Assembly: GCA_004299665.1 (NCBI GenBank)
Contig: SCQZ01000013.1
Location: forward strand, 1 to 7,672
Length of the DNA: 7,672 nucleotides
Direction: 5' to 3'
DNA from: Jatrophihabitans sp.
GTDB taxonomy: Bacteria > Actinomycetota > Actinomycetes > Mycobacteriales > Jatrophihabitantaceae
The notes below the pieces were generated by a model. That model ran no database searches. It worked only from the letters and a program-made list of their open reading frames with translations, and was not told where the DNA came from. A program made the translations under genes and the position numbers. The stretch's first letter is position 1; each line of letters begins with the position of its first letter. Below, piece by piece: positions 1-4,912 of the stretch.

Positions 1-1
1 G

Positions 2-478
2 ATCTACTTCTGGTTCCCGAAGTTCACCGGCCGGTTCCTGGACGAGAAGCTGGGCAAGGTCCACTTCTGGCTGACGTTCATCGGCTTCCACACCACGTTC
101 CTGGTGCAGCACTGGCTGGGGGCGCAAGGCATGCCGCGCCGCTACGGCGACTACCTGCCCACCGACGGGTTCACCACGCTGAACACGATCTCGACCATCG
201 GCGCGTTCATCCTGGGCGCCTCGATGATCCCGTTCGTGTGGAACATGTACCACAGCTACCGCTACGGCGAGCCGACGGTGGCGGACGACCCGTGGGGCTT
301 CGGCAACTCGCTGGAGTGGGCGACCTCCTCGCCGCCGCCGCGGCACAACTTCACCTCCATCCCCCGCATCCGCTCCGAGCGGCCCGCCTGGGACGCGCAC
401 TATCCCGACCAGGTCGAGCGCGCCCGCCGCGAGGCCCACGGCGAGCGAAAGCACCGCCGCGCGCTGGCCCAGGGCTGA
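2..478 (+). CDS. ctaD: Cytochrome c oxidase subunit I, C-terminal part (5' end outside window)
   Basis: This is the last 158 residues of the haem-copper oxidase catalytic subunit of the aa3-type oxidase, an integral membrane protein that reduces O2 to water. The reading frame is already open at the window edge. Visible subunit I hallmarks are the late helix region [21 protein letters not shown], the following [15 protein letters not shown] loop, a final helix (about residues 60-80 of the fragment) and the conserved tail [29 protein letters not shown]. The haem and copper ligands lie upstream and cannot be seen. The protein ends in a hydrophilic, arginine-rich cytoplasmic tail ([20 protein letters not shown]), usual for actinobacterial CtaD. 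Eight nt after the TGA stop a hairpin separates it from a convergent gene. No other oxidase gene is in the window. The family call is near certain, and ctaD is the standard symbol in actinobacteria. Confidence 0.96.
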   Translation: MYFWFPKFTGRFLDEKLGKVHFWLTFIGFHTTFLVQHWLGAQGMPRRYGDYLPTDGFTTLNTISTIGAFILGASMIPFVWNMYHSYRYGEPTVADDPWGFGNSLEWATSSPPPRHNFTSIPRIRSERPAWDAHYPDQVERARREAHGERKHRRALAQG

Positions 479-485
479 CCGGTTC

Positions 486-500
486 CCCGGCTCAGCCGGG
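486..500. terminator. Hairpin between convergent ctaD and small membrane gene
   Basis: CCCGGC (486-491) and GCCGGG (495-500) form a perfect 6-bp stem around a 3-nt loop, TCA. The loop is the complement of the TGA stop codon of the minus-strand gene at 492-746, so the hairpin overlaps the end of that gene and begins 8 nt after the ctaD stop. There is no T-tract, which is common for actinobacterial terminators. Its position between two converging genes supports a bidirectional terminator. Short GC stems do arise by chance in DNA this GC-rich. Confidence 0.5.
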
Positions 501-746
501 TTCACCGCGCAGCTTGCGCCGCACGATCACCACGATGTCGACCGCCGCTGCGGCGGCGAACACCGCGAGGATGACGCATATCGCGCTCGCCCCGGCCAGC
601 GCCGTCCCGACCGCTCCCGCCGTGCACACCACCAGGCCGAAGACGGCGAGCACGAGCCGCAACGTGAGCGCACTCTGTGCGGGCGGGGCGCCGCCGAACC
701 CGGCGAGCGGGTCGTGATAGTCCGGCCGCGCGCGAGGGTCGCTCAT
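492..746 (-). CDS. Small two-helix membrane protein (paralogue of the adjacent gene)
   Basis: An 84-residue protein of unknown function. A short hydrophilic N-terminus (MSDPRARPDYHDPLAGFGGAPPAQ) leads into two transmembrane segments (about residues 27-47 and 54-74) separated by a very short turn, and it ends with a basic tail RRKLRGEPG. Helix-rule topology suggests the tail is cytoplasmic. A GTG one codon upstream (749) is also open, but the Shine-Dalgarno GGAGG lies 5 nt from the ATG at 746 and only 2 nt from the GTG, so ATG is preferred. Its start overlaps the stop of the upstream gene (TGATG), so the two are almost certainly co-transcribed and translationally coupled. It aligns along its length with that neighbour: the shared pattern is QSAL, helix, turn, helix ending in a D, then RK. 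It resembles the small actinobacterial proteins I associate with DUF6343, but that link is from memory and weak. No enzymatic motif is visible. Confidence 0.8.
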   Translation of the reverse strand: MSDPRARPDYHDPLAGFGGAPPAQSALTLRLVLAVFGLVVCTAGAVGTALAGASAICVILAVFAAAAAVDIVVIVRRKLRGEPG

Positions 747-1009
747 CACTGCCTCCGGGCGTCACCTGCACCGTGGCGCTTGCGCCACGCGAGCAATCCC
801 GAGTCGAGCACCGCCGCGATCCCCACCACGCAGAAGGCGATGCACCAGCCGATCGCGTCGATCCGGGCCGTCGCCGCGGCGCCGATCGCGCAGATCAGGA
901 CGGCGCCGACGAGCAGGACCATCTGCCGGACCAGGGCGCTCTGCGGCGAGGCGCTGGGGAAGCCGGGCGGTGTCTGCGGCCACGCCGGAGGGTTCTGCGA
1001 GGGGTTCAT
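746..1009 (-). CDS. Small two-helix membrane protein (first of a tandem pair)
   Basis: An 87-residue protein of unknown function. The N-terminal 25 residues are rich in Pro, Ser and Gln (MNPSQNPPAWPQTPPGFPSA), followed by SPQSAL and two hydrophobic helices (about residues 28-48 and 52-74). It ends with the basic tail WRKRHGAGDARRQ. The ATG at 1009 is preceded by a purine-rich ribosome binding site (GGGGGAG, 6-8 nt spacing) and by a TACGAT -10-like hexamer, so it probably starts its own transcript 81 nt downstream of the acyl-CoA synthetase stop. Its TGA overlaps the ATG of the paralogous gene that follows. The two proteins share architecture and several aligned residues, consistent with tandem duplication followed by divergence. 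One possibility is that they form a heteromeric membrane pair, but nothing in the sequence reveals a role. Confidence 0.8.
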   Translation of the reverse strand: MNPSQNPPAWPQTPPGFPSASPQSALVRQMVLLVGAVLICAIGAAATARIDAIGWCIAFCVVGIAAVLDSGLLAWRKRHGAGDARRQ

Positions 1010-1015
1010 GATCTG

Positions 1016-1032
1016 TCTCCCCCGCCATCGTA
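1016..1032 (-). promoter_or_regulatory. -10-like element and ribosome binding site for the small membrane pair
   Basis: On the minus strand TACGAT (1032-1027) fits the actinobacterial -10 consensus TAnnnT. It is followed by GGGGGAG, ending about 7 nt before the ATG at 1009. No convincing -35 lies 16-18 nt upstream. The 81-nt gap between the synthetase stop and this gene holds no other clear signal. Confidence 0.4.
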
Positions 1033-1090
1033 TCGCCGTCGGGCCGCGCCCGCCGCGGTCCTGCGCGCCCGGTGTCCGGCCGACCGGCTG

Positions 1091-2794
1091 CTATCCGGCG
1101 AAGTCCTCCTCGCGGTACTCCCCCTCCGGGCGGGCCCCGGCGCGGGCGTTCTCGGCGGCGCGCAACTCCACCCGGCGGATCTTGCCGCTGATCGTCTTGG
1201 GCAGGTCCGCGAACTCGATGCGCCGGATCCGCTTGTACGGCGCCAGGTGCTCGCGGCAGTGCCGCAGGATGTCCCCGGCCAGTTCCCGGCTCGGCTCCCG
1301 CCCGGCCACCAGCACGACGTAGGCCTTCGGCACCGCCAGGCGCATCGCGTCCGGAGCGGGGACCACCGCCGCCTCGGCGACCGCCGGGTGCTCGATCAGC
1401 ACCGACTCGAGCTCGAACGGGCTGATGCGGTAGTCGCTCGCCTTGAACACGTCGTCCGTGCGCCCGACGTAGGTGATGTACCCGTCCGCGTCGCGGGTGG
1501 CGACGTCGCCGGTGTGGTACCGGCCGCCGGCGAACGCGGACGCGTTGCGCTCGTCGTCGCCGTGATAGCCGGGCATCAGCCCGACGGGCCGTGCGTCGCC
1601 GCACCGGATGCAGATCTCCCCCTCCGCACCGTCCCCGCTCACCGGCTCGCCGCCGACCGGGTCGACGAGGTCGATGACGAAGCCCGGCAGCGCGCGGCCC
1701 ATCGAGCCGAGCGTGAGCGGCTGTCCCGGGGGGTTGCCGACCTGCGCCGTCGTCTCGGTCTGGCCGTACCCGTCCCGGATCGTCAGGTTCCAGGCGCGGC
1801 GCACCGACTCGATCACCTCCGGGTTGAGCGGCTCCCCGGCCCCGACCACCTCGCGCAGCGACAGGCTCCAGGACGGCAGGTCCTGCTGGATCAGCATCCG
1901 CCACACCGTCGGCGGCGCGCAGAACGTGGTGACCTTGTGGTCGCGCAGCACGTCGAGCATCGCCGCGGCGTCGAAACGCTGGTAGTTGAAGATGGCGATC
2001 GTCGCACCGGCCAGCCACGGCGCGAACACGCACGACCAGGCGTGCTTCGCCCACCCCGGGCTGGAGACGTTCAGGTGGACGTCACCGGGCTGCAGCCCGA
2101 TCCAGTACATCGTCGACAGGTGCCCGATCGGGTAGGACGCATGCGTGTGCTCGACCAGTTTGGGCAGCGCCGTCGTCCCCGAGGTGAAATAGAGCAGCAG
2201 CGTGTCGTCGGCCCTCGTCGGCCCGTCCACCGTGAAGGGGTCCAGTGACTGCTCGGTGTCGGAGTAGCGCAGCCAGCCGGTGACCGGTTCCCCGACCGCG
2301 ACCCGGGTGTACGCGCCGGGGACCTCGGCGAAGGTCGTCGTGATGTCGCTGCGCGCGACGACGGCGCCGACGTGGCCGCGGTCGATGCGATCGCGCAGGT
2401 CCGCGGCCGCGAGCAGCGTCGTCGCGGGGATGATCACCGCGCCGAGCTTCATGCAGGCGAGCGTCGTCTCCCAGAGTTCGACCTGGTTGCCGAGCAGCAC
2501 CAGCACCCGCATCCCCCGCGTCACGCCGTGCGCCCGCAGCCACCCGGCGACCTGGTCGGAGCGGCGGGACAGGTCGGCGAAGGTGTAGCCGGCCTCGTCC
2601 CCGGACTGCTCCACGATCCGCAGTGCCACCCGCTGCGGGTGCTCGGCGGCGAGCACGGCGTCGAACCAGTCCGTCGCGAAGTTGAACTCCTCCGGCCGGG
2701 GCCACACGAAGTCGGTGTACGCGCGCGGGTAGTCGGTGCGGTGAGCGAGGAGAAGATCACGTGCGGCGCGCAACTGCTCGGTGGGTGAGGTCAT
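1091..2794 (-). CDS. AMP-forming acyl-CoA synthetase (medium-chain/benzoate-like ANL family)
   Basis: A 567-residue, full-length soluble adenylate-forming enzyme. It activates a carboxylic acid with ATP to an acyl-AMP and transfers the acyl group to CoA. The ANL motifs occur in order: phosphate-binding loop YFTSGTTALPK (202-212), YGQTE (343-347), YHTGD with ribose-binding Asp430 (426-430), the hinge region GRTDDVFKASDYRISPFELE (444-463), and PKTISGKIRR with the adenylation Lys538. The phosphate loop followed by LVEHTHASYP, and the VSSPGWAKHAWSCVFAPWLAGA segment, resemble medium-chain (ACSM-like) synthetases more than long-chain FadD or acetyl-CoA synthetases. The substrate cannot be read from sequence. 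The ATG at 2794 is chosen because the homologous N-terminus begins there. The open frame upstream is Arg/Ser/Cys-rich shadow coding from the hemerythrin gene. There is no Shine-Dalgarno, and the start may be leaderless. No beta-oxidation gene adjoins it, so its pathway is open. Confidence 0.93.
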   Translation of the reverse strand: MTSPTEQLRAARDLLLAHRTDYPRAYTDFVWPRPEEFNFATDWFDAVLAAEHPQRVALRIVEQSGDEAGYTFADLSRRSDQVAGWLRAHGVTRGMRVLVLLGNQVELWETTLACMKLGAVIIPATTLLAAADLRDRIDRGHVGAVVARSDITTTFAEVPGAYTRVAVGEPVTGWLRYSDTEQSLDPFTVDGPTRADDTLLLYFTSGTTALPKLVEHTHASYPIGHLSTMYWIGLQPGDVHLNVSSPGWAKHAWSCVFAPWLAGATIAIFNYQRFDAAAMLDVLRDHKVTTFCAPPTVWRMLIQQDLPSWSLSLREVVGAGEPLNPEVIESVRRAWNLTIRDGYGQTETTAQVGNPPGQPLTLGSMGRALPGFVIDLVDPVGGEPVSGDGAEGEICIRCGDARPVGLMPGYHGDDERNASAFAGGRYHTGDVATRDADGYITYVGRTDDVFKASDYRISPFELESVLIEHPAVAEAAVVPAPDAMRLAVPKAYVVLVAGREPSRELAGDILRHCREHLAPYKRIRRIEFADLPKTISGKIRRVELRAAENARAGARPEGEYREEDFAG

Positions 2795-2800
2795 GGACCC

Positions 2801-2806
2801 ATCTTG
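2801..2806 (-). promoter_or_regulatory. -10-like hexamer placed for a leaderless acyl-CoA synthetase mRNA
   Basis: CAAGAT (2806-2801) lies exactly 6 nt before the ATG at 2794, where a -10 box must sit if transcription begins at the start codon. It matches TAnnnT except at the first base. No Shine-Dalgarno is present in the 15 nt before the ATG, which makes a leaderless start more plausible. This is inferred from spacing only. Confidence 0.35.
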
Positions 2807-2855
2807 GCGCGCGGCGGGACTGCGCTCCAGCGGGTCGGCCGCGCCGCCGCGGTGG

Positions 2856-2873
2856 GGGGAACCGGCGATCCCC
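2856..2873 (-). terminator. Weak hairpin between hemerythrin gene and acyl-CoA synthetase
   Basis: GGGGA (2856-2860) and TCCCC (2869-2873) can form a 5-bp stem with an 8-nt loop, 25 nt downstream of the hemerythrin stop. The rest of the 103-nt gap shows no clear signal other than the -10-like hexamer near the synthetase start. The stem is short for a terminator in DNA this GC-rich, so this is only a candidate end for the narK-hemerythrin transcript. Confidence 0.2.
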
Positions 2874-2897
2874 GGCGGTCCTGCGGGTGGGCGAAAG

Positions 2898-3341
2898 CTA
2901 GTGGGCCGGGACCGGCACCGTGGCGGCCCGCACGGCGTCGACGCGATCCCAGTCCGCCGCGGAGAGCATCGCCAGCGACGCGGGGAACAGACCGTCCTGC
3001 TCGCGCAGGATGTGCTCGAACAGCAGGCCGACGGCCTGCTGCAGCGGGCGGCGCTCACCCGGGTCGGCCAGGAAGGCACCGAGCAGGTCCTGCACCTCGC
3101 GGTGCTCGCCGGTCAGTGCCCGCACGTGCCCGGCGAACTCCCTGCGCATCGCGGGGAACAGACCCTCCTCCTCCACGCGGGTGTGGGGGCGCAGCACCGT
3201 CAGCAGTCGCTGCACCGCACCGACCGTCGCGGCCTCGTCGGCACCGACGATCGCCTCGCGGGCGAGGTCACGGATCTGCTCGTGCTCCCGGGTGAGGTCG
3301 GCGATCGCGGGGATCGTCTGGCAGCCGCAGTACTCGCACAC
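2898..3341 (-). CDS. Hemerythrin HHE-domain protein with N-terminal CxxCxC motif
   Basis: A 147-residue protein with one hemerythrin-like four-helix bundle. Such proteins bind a non-haem di-iron centre and are linked in bacteria to O2 or NO sensing, iron handling or repair of damaged iron centres. The candidate iron ligands fit the family spacing: His20 (TREH), His53 and Glu57 (HTRVE), His80 (GEH), and His110 with Glu114 or Asp116 (HILREQD). Both halves carry the typical EEGLFP/QDGLFP segments. The N-terminus MCEYCGCQ contributes Cys2, Cys5 and Cys7, outside the bundle, which could bind a further metal or act as a redox switch. The GTG at 3341 is chosen because AGGAAGGA lies 7 nt upstream. 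A GTG at 3359 is also open but lacks such a site. It follows narK by 14 nt, so the two are very probably one operon. The call is firm at family level, but the physiological role is inferred. Confidence 0.9.
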   Translation of the reverse strand: MCEYCGCQTIPAIADLTREHEQIRDLAREAIVGADEAATVGAVQRLLTVLRPHTRVEEEGLFPAMRREFAGHVRALTGEHREVQDLLGAFLADPGERRPLQQAVGLLFEHILREQDGLFPASLAMLSAADWDRVDAVRAATVPVPAH

Positions 3342-3348
3342 GTCGTGA

Positions 3349-3356
3349 TCCTTCCT
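3349..3356 (-). promoter_or_regulatory. Ribosome binding site that fixes the hemerythrin start
   Basis: AGGAAGGA (3356-3349) has a 7-nt spacer to the GTG at 3341, and its first base is the last base of the narK TGA stop. It is the strongest Shine-Dalgarno in the window. It favours the start giving MCEYCGC over the alternative GTG at 3359, and it supports translation from the same mRNA as narK. Confidence 0.7.
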
Positions 3357-4573
3357 CACACCGACTCGGTCAGCCGGTCGAGCCTCTTGGTCCGCCGTCG
3401 CGGCCGCTCGGCGGTGCGCGCGGTGTGCAGGGCGAGTCCGAGCATCCCTACCGCGACCACGGCCAGCGCGATCAGGCCGATGGCGTAGCTGCCGTGGCTG
3501 CCGTAGATGGAGCCCATGAACAGCGGCGGGACGAACCCGCCGATGCCCCCGGCCGCGCCGACGACACCGGTCACCCCGCCGACGTGCTGGGCCGGCGTGC
3601 GCTGGGCCACCAGGGCGAAGGTCGCGCCGGAGGCGACGCCGAGCGCGCCTGCCATGCCGAGGAAGGCGATCGTCGCCCAAGGTGCGAGCGCGGGGGTCGA
3701 CGCCTGGCCGAGGGCGCCCAGGACCACCACCGCGAAGGCGGCCATGAGCACCTTGGCGGCGTCGACGCGGTCCGAGAGCCAGCCGCCGATCGGGCGCATC
3801 GCGACGGCGAGCAACACGAAGCCGGCCATCTTGTTCGCGGCGTCGGTCTGCGTGAGGCCGTAGGCGTTCTTCAGGTACGTGACCAGGTACACGCTGAAGG
3901 CGACGTAGCCGCCGAAGCCGACCGCGTACAGCAGCGACGCCCGCCAGGTGATCGGGAGCCGCACGATGACCGCCAGCCGCGTCAGCAGCGGTTTGGTGGG
4001 GCGCACCCGTTCGGGCGAGTCGCGCAGCGCGAGCGCGGCGATCACGGCGTAGCCCGCCAGGACGATCGCGGTGATCAGGAACGGCGTCGCGATGCCGGAG
4101 GACTTCACCAGCTTGACCGTCGTCAGCGCGCTGATGGCCGTGCCGCCCATCCCCATGCCGAAGATCCCGATCGCCAGGCCGCGCCGCTCCGGCGGGAACC
4201 AGGCGTTGACGAAGGGGACGCCGACGGCGAAGGCGGTTCCGGCGACGCCGAGGAAGAAGCCGCCGACGATCATCGCCGGATAGCTGGTGTTGCCGGCGTA
4301 GCCGATGAACAGCACCGGGATGATGGTCGCGGAGGAGATGATCGGGAACATCACCCGCCCGCCGAAGCGGTCGGTGAGCGCGCCGACGGGGATGCGCCCG
4401 AGCGAGCCGACGATCACCGGGACGGCCACCAGCAGCGCCTGCTCGGACGAGGACAGTGCGAGCACGTCCTTGAACCGCGGGCCGAGCGGGCTCAGCAGCG
4501 CCCAGGCCCAGAAGTTGACGGCGAAACCGAGAGTCGCCAGTGCCAGCATCGCGTTCGCACGGGTGCGGTTCAT
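3356..4573 (-). CDS. narK: NarK-type nitrate/nitrite transporter (MFS)
   Basis: A 405-residue major facilitator protein with about 12 membrane helices, of the nitrate/nitrite porter family that imports nitrate or exchanges it for nitrite at the cytoplasmic membrane. Both nitrate-signature regions are visible: GGFFLGVAGTAFAVGVPFVNAWFPPERRG (104-132, helix 5 area) and the glycine-rich GVVGAAGGIGGFVPP (336-350, helix 11 area). Arg60 (GSLGRIPVGALTDRFGGR) and Arg260 (AVAMRPIGGWLSDR) sit where the two substrate-binding arginines of E. coli NarK are expected. The protein ends in a basic tail (RPRRRTKRLDRLTESV). Start choice is uncertain: ATG 4573 gives MNRTRANAM, typical of homologues, while ATG 4585 would add four residues, and neither has a good ribosome binding site. 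The hemerythrin gene follows 14 nt downstream, and an FNT channel gene is divergent. No nitrate reductase gene is in the window, so direction and substrate preference are inferred from family alone. Confidence 0.92.
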   Translation of the reverse strand: MNRTRANAMLALATLGFAVNFWAWALLSPLGPRFKDVLALSSSEQALLVAVPVIVGSLGRIPVGALTDRFGGRVMFPIISSATIIPVLFIGYAGNTSYPAMIVGGFFLGVAGTAFAVGVPFVNAWFPPERRGLAIGIFGMGMGGTAISALTTVKLVKSSGIATPFLITAIVLAGYAVIAALALRDSPERVRPTKPLLTRLAVIVRLPITWRASLLYAVGFGGYVAFSVYLVTYLKNAYGLTQTDAANKMAGFVLLAVAMRPIGGWLSDRVDAAKVLMAAFAVVVLGALGQASTPALAPWATIAFLGMAGALGVASGATFALVAQRTPAQHVGGVTGVVGAAGGIGGFVPPLFMGSIYGSHGSYAIGLIALAVVAVGMLGLALHTARTAERPRRRTKRLDRLTESV

Positions 4574-4588
4574 GCGTACCAGCATGAC

Positions 4589-4606
4589 CGCGCGCGCGTG
4601 TGCGCG
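4589..4606. other. Alternating purine-pyrimidine (Z-DNA-prone) tract
   Basis: CGCGCGCGCGTGTGCGCG is an uninterrupted 18-nt alternating pyrimidine-purine run, the kind of DNA most prone to the left-handed form under negative supercoiling. It ends 15 nt upstream of the preferred narK start and 3 nt upstream of the alternative start. It may simply be a GC-biased run. Confidence 0.35.
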
Positions 4607-4705
4607 AAACCGTCGAACGTCATGCGGCGGTGGGACCAACGGTCCGCGCGGGGCGCGTGCTGACAGGATGCTGAGAATACCCGTCTGCGAATCTGCTTTC
4701 CGGGG

Positions 4706-4735
4706 ATGACATTTTGCTAGACAAGTGTCTATGCT
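4706..4735 (+). promoter_or_regulatory. Sigma70-like promoter reading toward the FNT gene
   Basis: ATGACA (4706-4711, 5/6 match to TTGACA) and TATGCT (4730-4735, 4/6 match to TATAAT) are separated by 18 nt on the plus strand. This is the best paired -35/-10 I can see in the window. Transcription would begin at about 4741-4743, giving the FNT gene a leader of about 170 nt, or starting a separate short RNA that ends at the hairpin at 4795-4834. A 14-bp palindrome lies in the spacer and reaches into the -10 box. Confidence 0.5.
4718..4731. promoter_or_regulatory. Operator-like palindrome TAGACA-AG-TGTCTA
   Basis: TAGACA (4718-4723) and TGTCTA (4726-4731) are perfect inverted 6-mers around a 2-bp centre. 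The site fills the second half of the promoter spacer and overlaps the first two bases of the -10 box, a classic position for a repressor. Size and symmetry suit a dimeric winged-helix regulator such as a GntR-type protein, but no regulator gene is in the window and the family is a guess. Confidence 0.5.
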
Positions 4736-4741
4736 GATGTG

Positions 4742-4834
4742 ACCGGTCGGACCTGCGGGGGTTCTGACCGGAGGGGACAGCAAGAACCAGGACACATCAG
4801 GGGCTCCGCGGGCGGGGATGCGGAGCCCCTGATG
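4742..4834 (+). ncRNA. Candidate structured leader (attenuator) or small RNA upstream of the FNT gene
   Basis: If the promoter at 4706-4735 is real, the first 93 nt of its transcript are highly structured. A 5' stem pairs 4743-4751 with 4763-4771 (eight Watson-Crick pairs plus one G-U, 11-nt loop) and begins at the predicted first nucleotide. A second pairing, GGTTCT (4760-4765) with AGAACC (4783-4788), uses part of the same bases, so the two folds exclude each other. The segment ends in the 15-bp stem at 4795-4834. Alternative folds followed by a terminator-like stem fit an attenuator or riboswitch. The same features fit a free-standing RNA of about 93 nt. I recognise no known riboswitch consensus, and no leader peptide with a ribosome binding site was seen. 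This is inference from base pairing only. Confidence 0.35.
4795..4834. terminator. Perfect 15-bp stem-loop in the divergent region
   Basis: CATCAGGGGCTCCGC (4795-4809) is exactly complementary to GCGGAGCCCCTGATG (4820-4834), with a 10-nt G-rich loop. It is the longest perfect inverted repeat I found in the window and is unlikely to arise by chance even at this GC content. No T-tract follows on the plus strand. On the minus strand the following 18 nt (TGTCCTGGTTCTTGCTGT) are moderately T-rich. It could end a short RNA from the promoter at 4706-4735, attenuate FNT expression, or insulate the divergent genes. A protein-binding site is the alternative reading. Confidence 0.6.
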
Positions 4835-4893
4835 CATGTCCGCGGGCGGGCGTCGTGCGCCCCGCCGGCCGGCGGCGGATAGGCCCGCGCGCC

Positions 4894-4908
4894 ACCGGGT
4901 ATCCCGGT
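4894..4908 (+). promoter_or_regulatory. Hairpin immediately upstream of the FNT start
   Basis: ACCGGG (4894-4899) and CCCGGT (4903-4908) form a 6-bp stem with a TAT loop, ending 4 nt before the ATG at 4913. No Shine-Dalgarno is visible, since the hairpin occupies the place where one would be. It could restrict ribosome access or mark an unusual initiation site. Confidence 0.35.
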
Positions 4909-4912
4909 ACCC

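Larger units (their letters stand above)
4574..4912. other. Divergent intergenic control region between narK and the FNT channel gene
   Basis: A 339-nt gene-free region. From the narK side it holds an alternating purine-pyrimidine tract (4589-4606), a small GGACC-AAC-GGTCC hairpin (4633-4645) in the presumed narK leader, and a weak minus-strand -10 candidate TATTCT (4679-4674) without a good -35. Further along are a plus-strand promoter with an operator-like palindrome (4706-4735), a structured segment (4743-4834) and GC-rich hairpin sequence up to the FNT start. Bases 4660-4735 are visibly less GC-rich than the flanking genes, as expected for promoter DNA. No FNR-like TTGAT-N4-ATCAA or CRP-like TGTGA-N6-TCACA site was found. 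The long open frames running into this region from both genes look like chance extensions. Confidence 0.75.

Noticed and set aside
677..2248. Long plus-strand open frame opposite the acyl-CoA synthetase
   Set aside because: Its translation is Arg/Ala/Pro/Gly-rich low-complexity sequence without family motifs. The minus strand carries a complete, motif-perfect enzyme, so this frame is a GC-bias shadow.
2791..2802. Minimal upstream frame (Met-Gly-Pro-stop) overlapping the synthetase start on the minus strand
   Set aside because: Three codons without a ribosome binding site. The overlap with ATGA is easily explained by chance.
2795..3079. N-terminal extension of the acyl-CoA synthetase by 95 residues
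   Set aside because: The extension is Arg/Ser/Cys-rich, overlaps the hemerythrin gene in another frame, and family homology begins at MTSPTEQL.
3425..4663. Long plus-strand open frame opposite narK
   Set aside because: Composition is dominated by Arg, Asp, Gly and His with no domain, and narK on the other strand is unambiguous.
4743..4834. Match to a known riboswitch (SAM, cobalamin, molybdenum cofactor, 6C RNA)
   Set aside because: I could not find the conserved core sequences of any class I know, so it is reported only as an unassigned structured RNA.
4574..4837. 88-residue N-terminal extension of NarK
   Set aside because: It runs through the promoter region and the 15-bp stem, has no signal or membrane features, and NarK proteins start close to the first helix.
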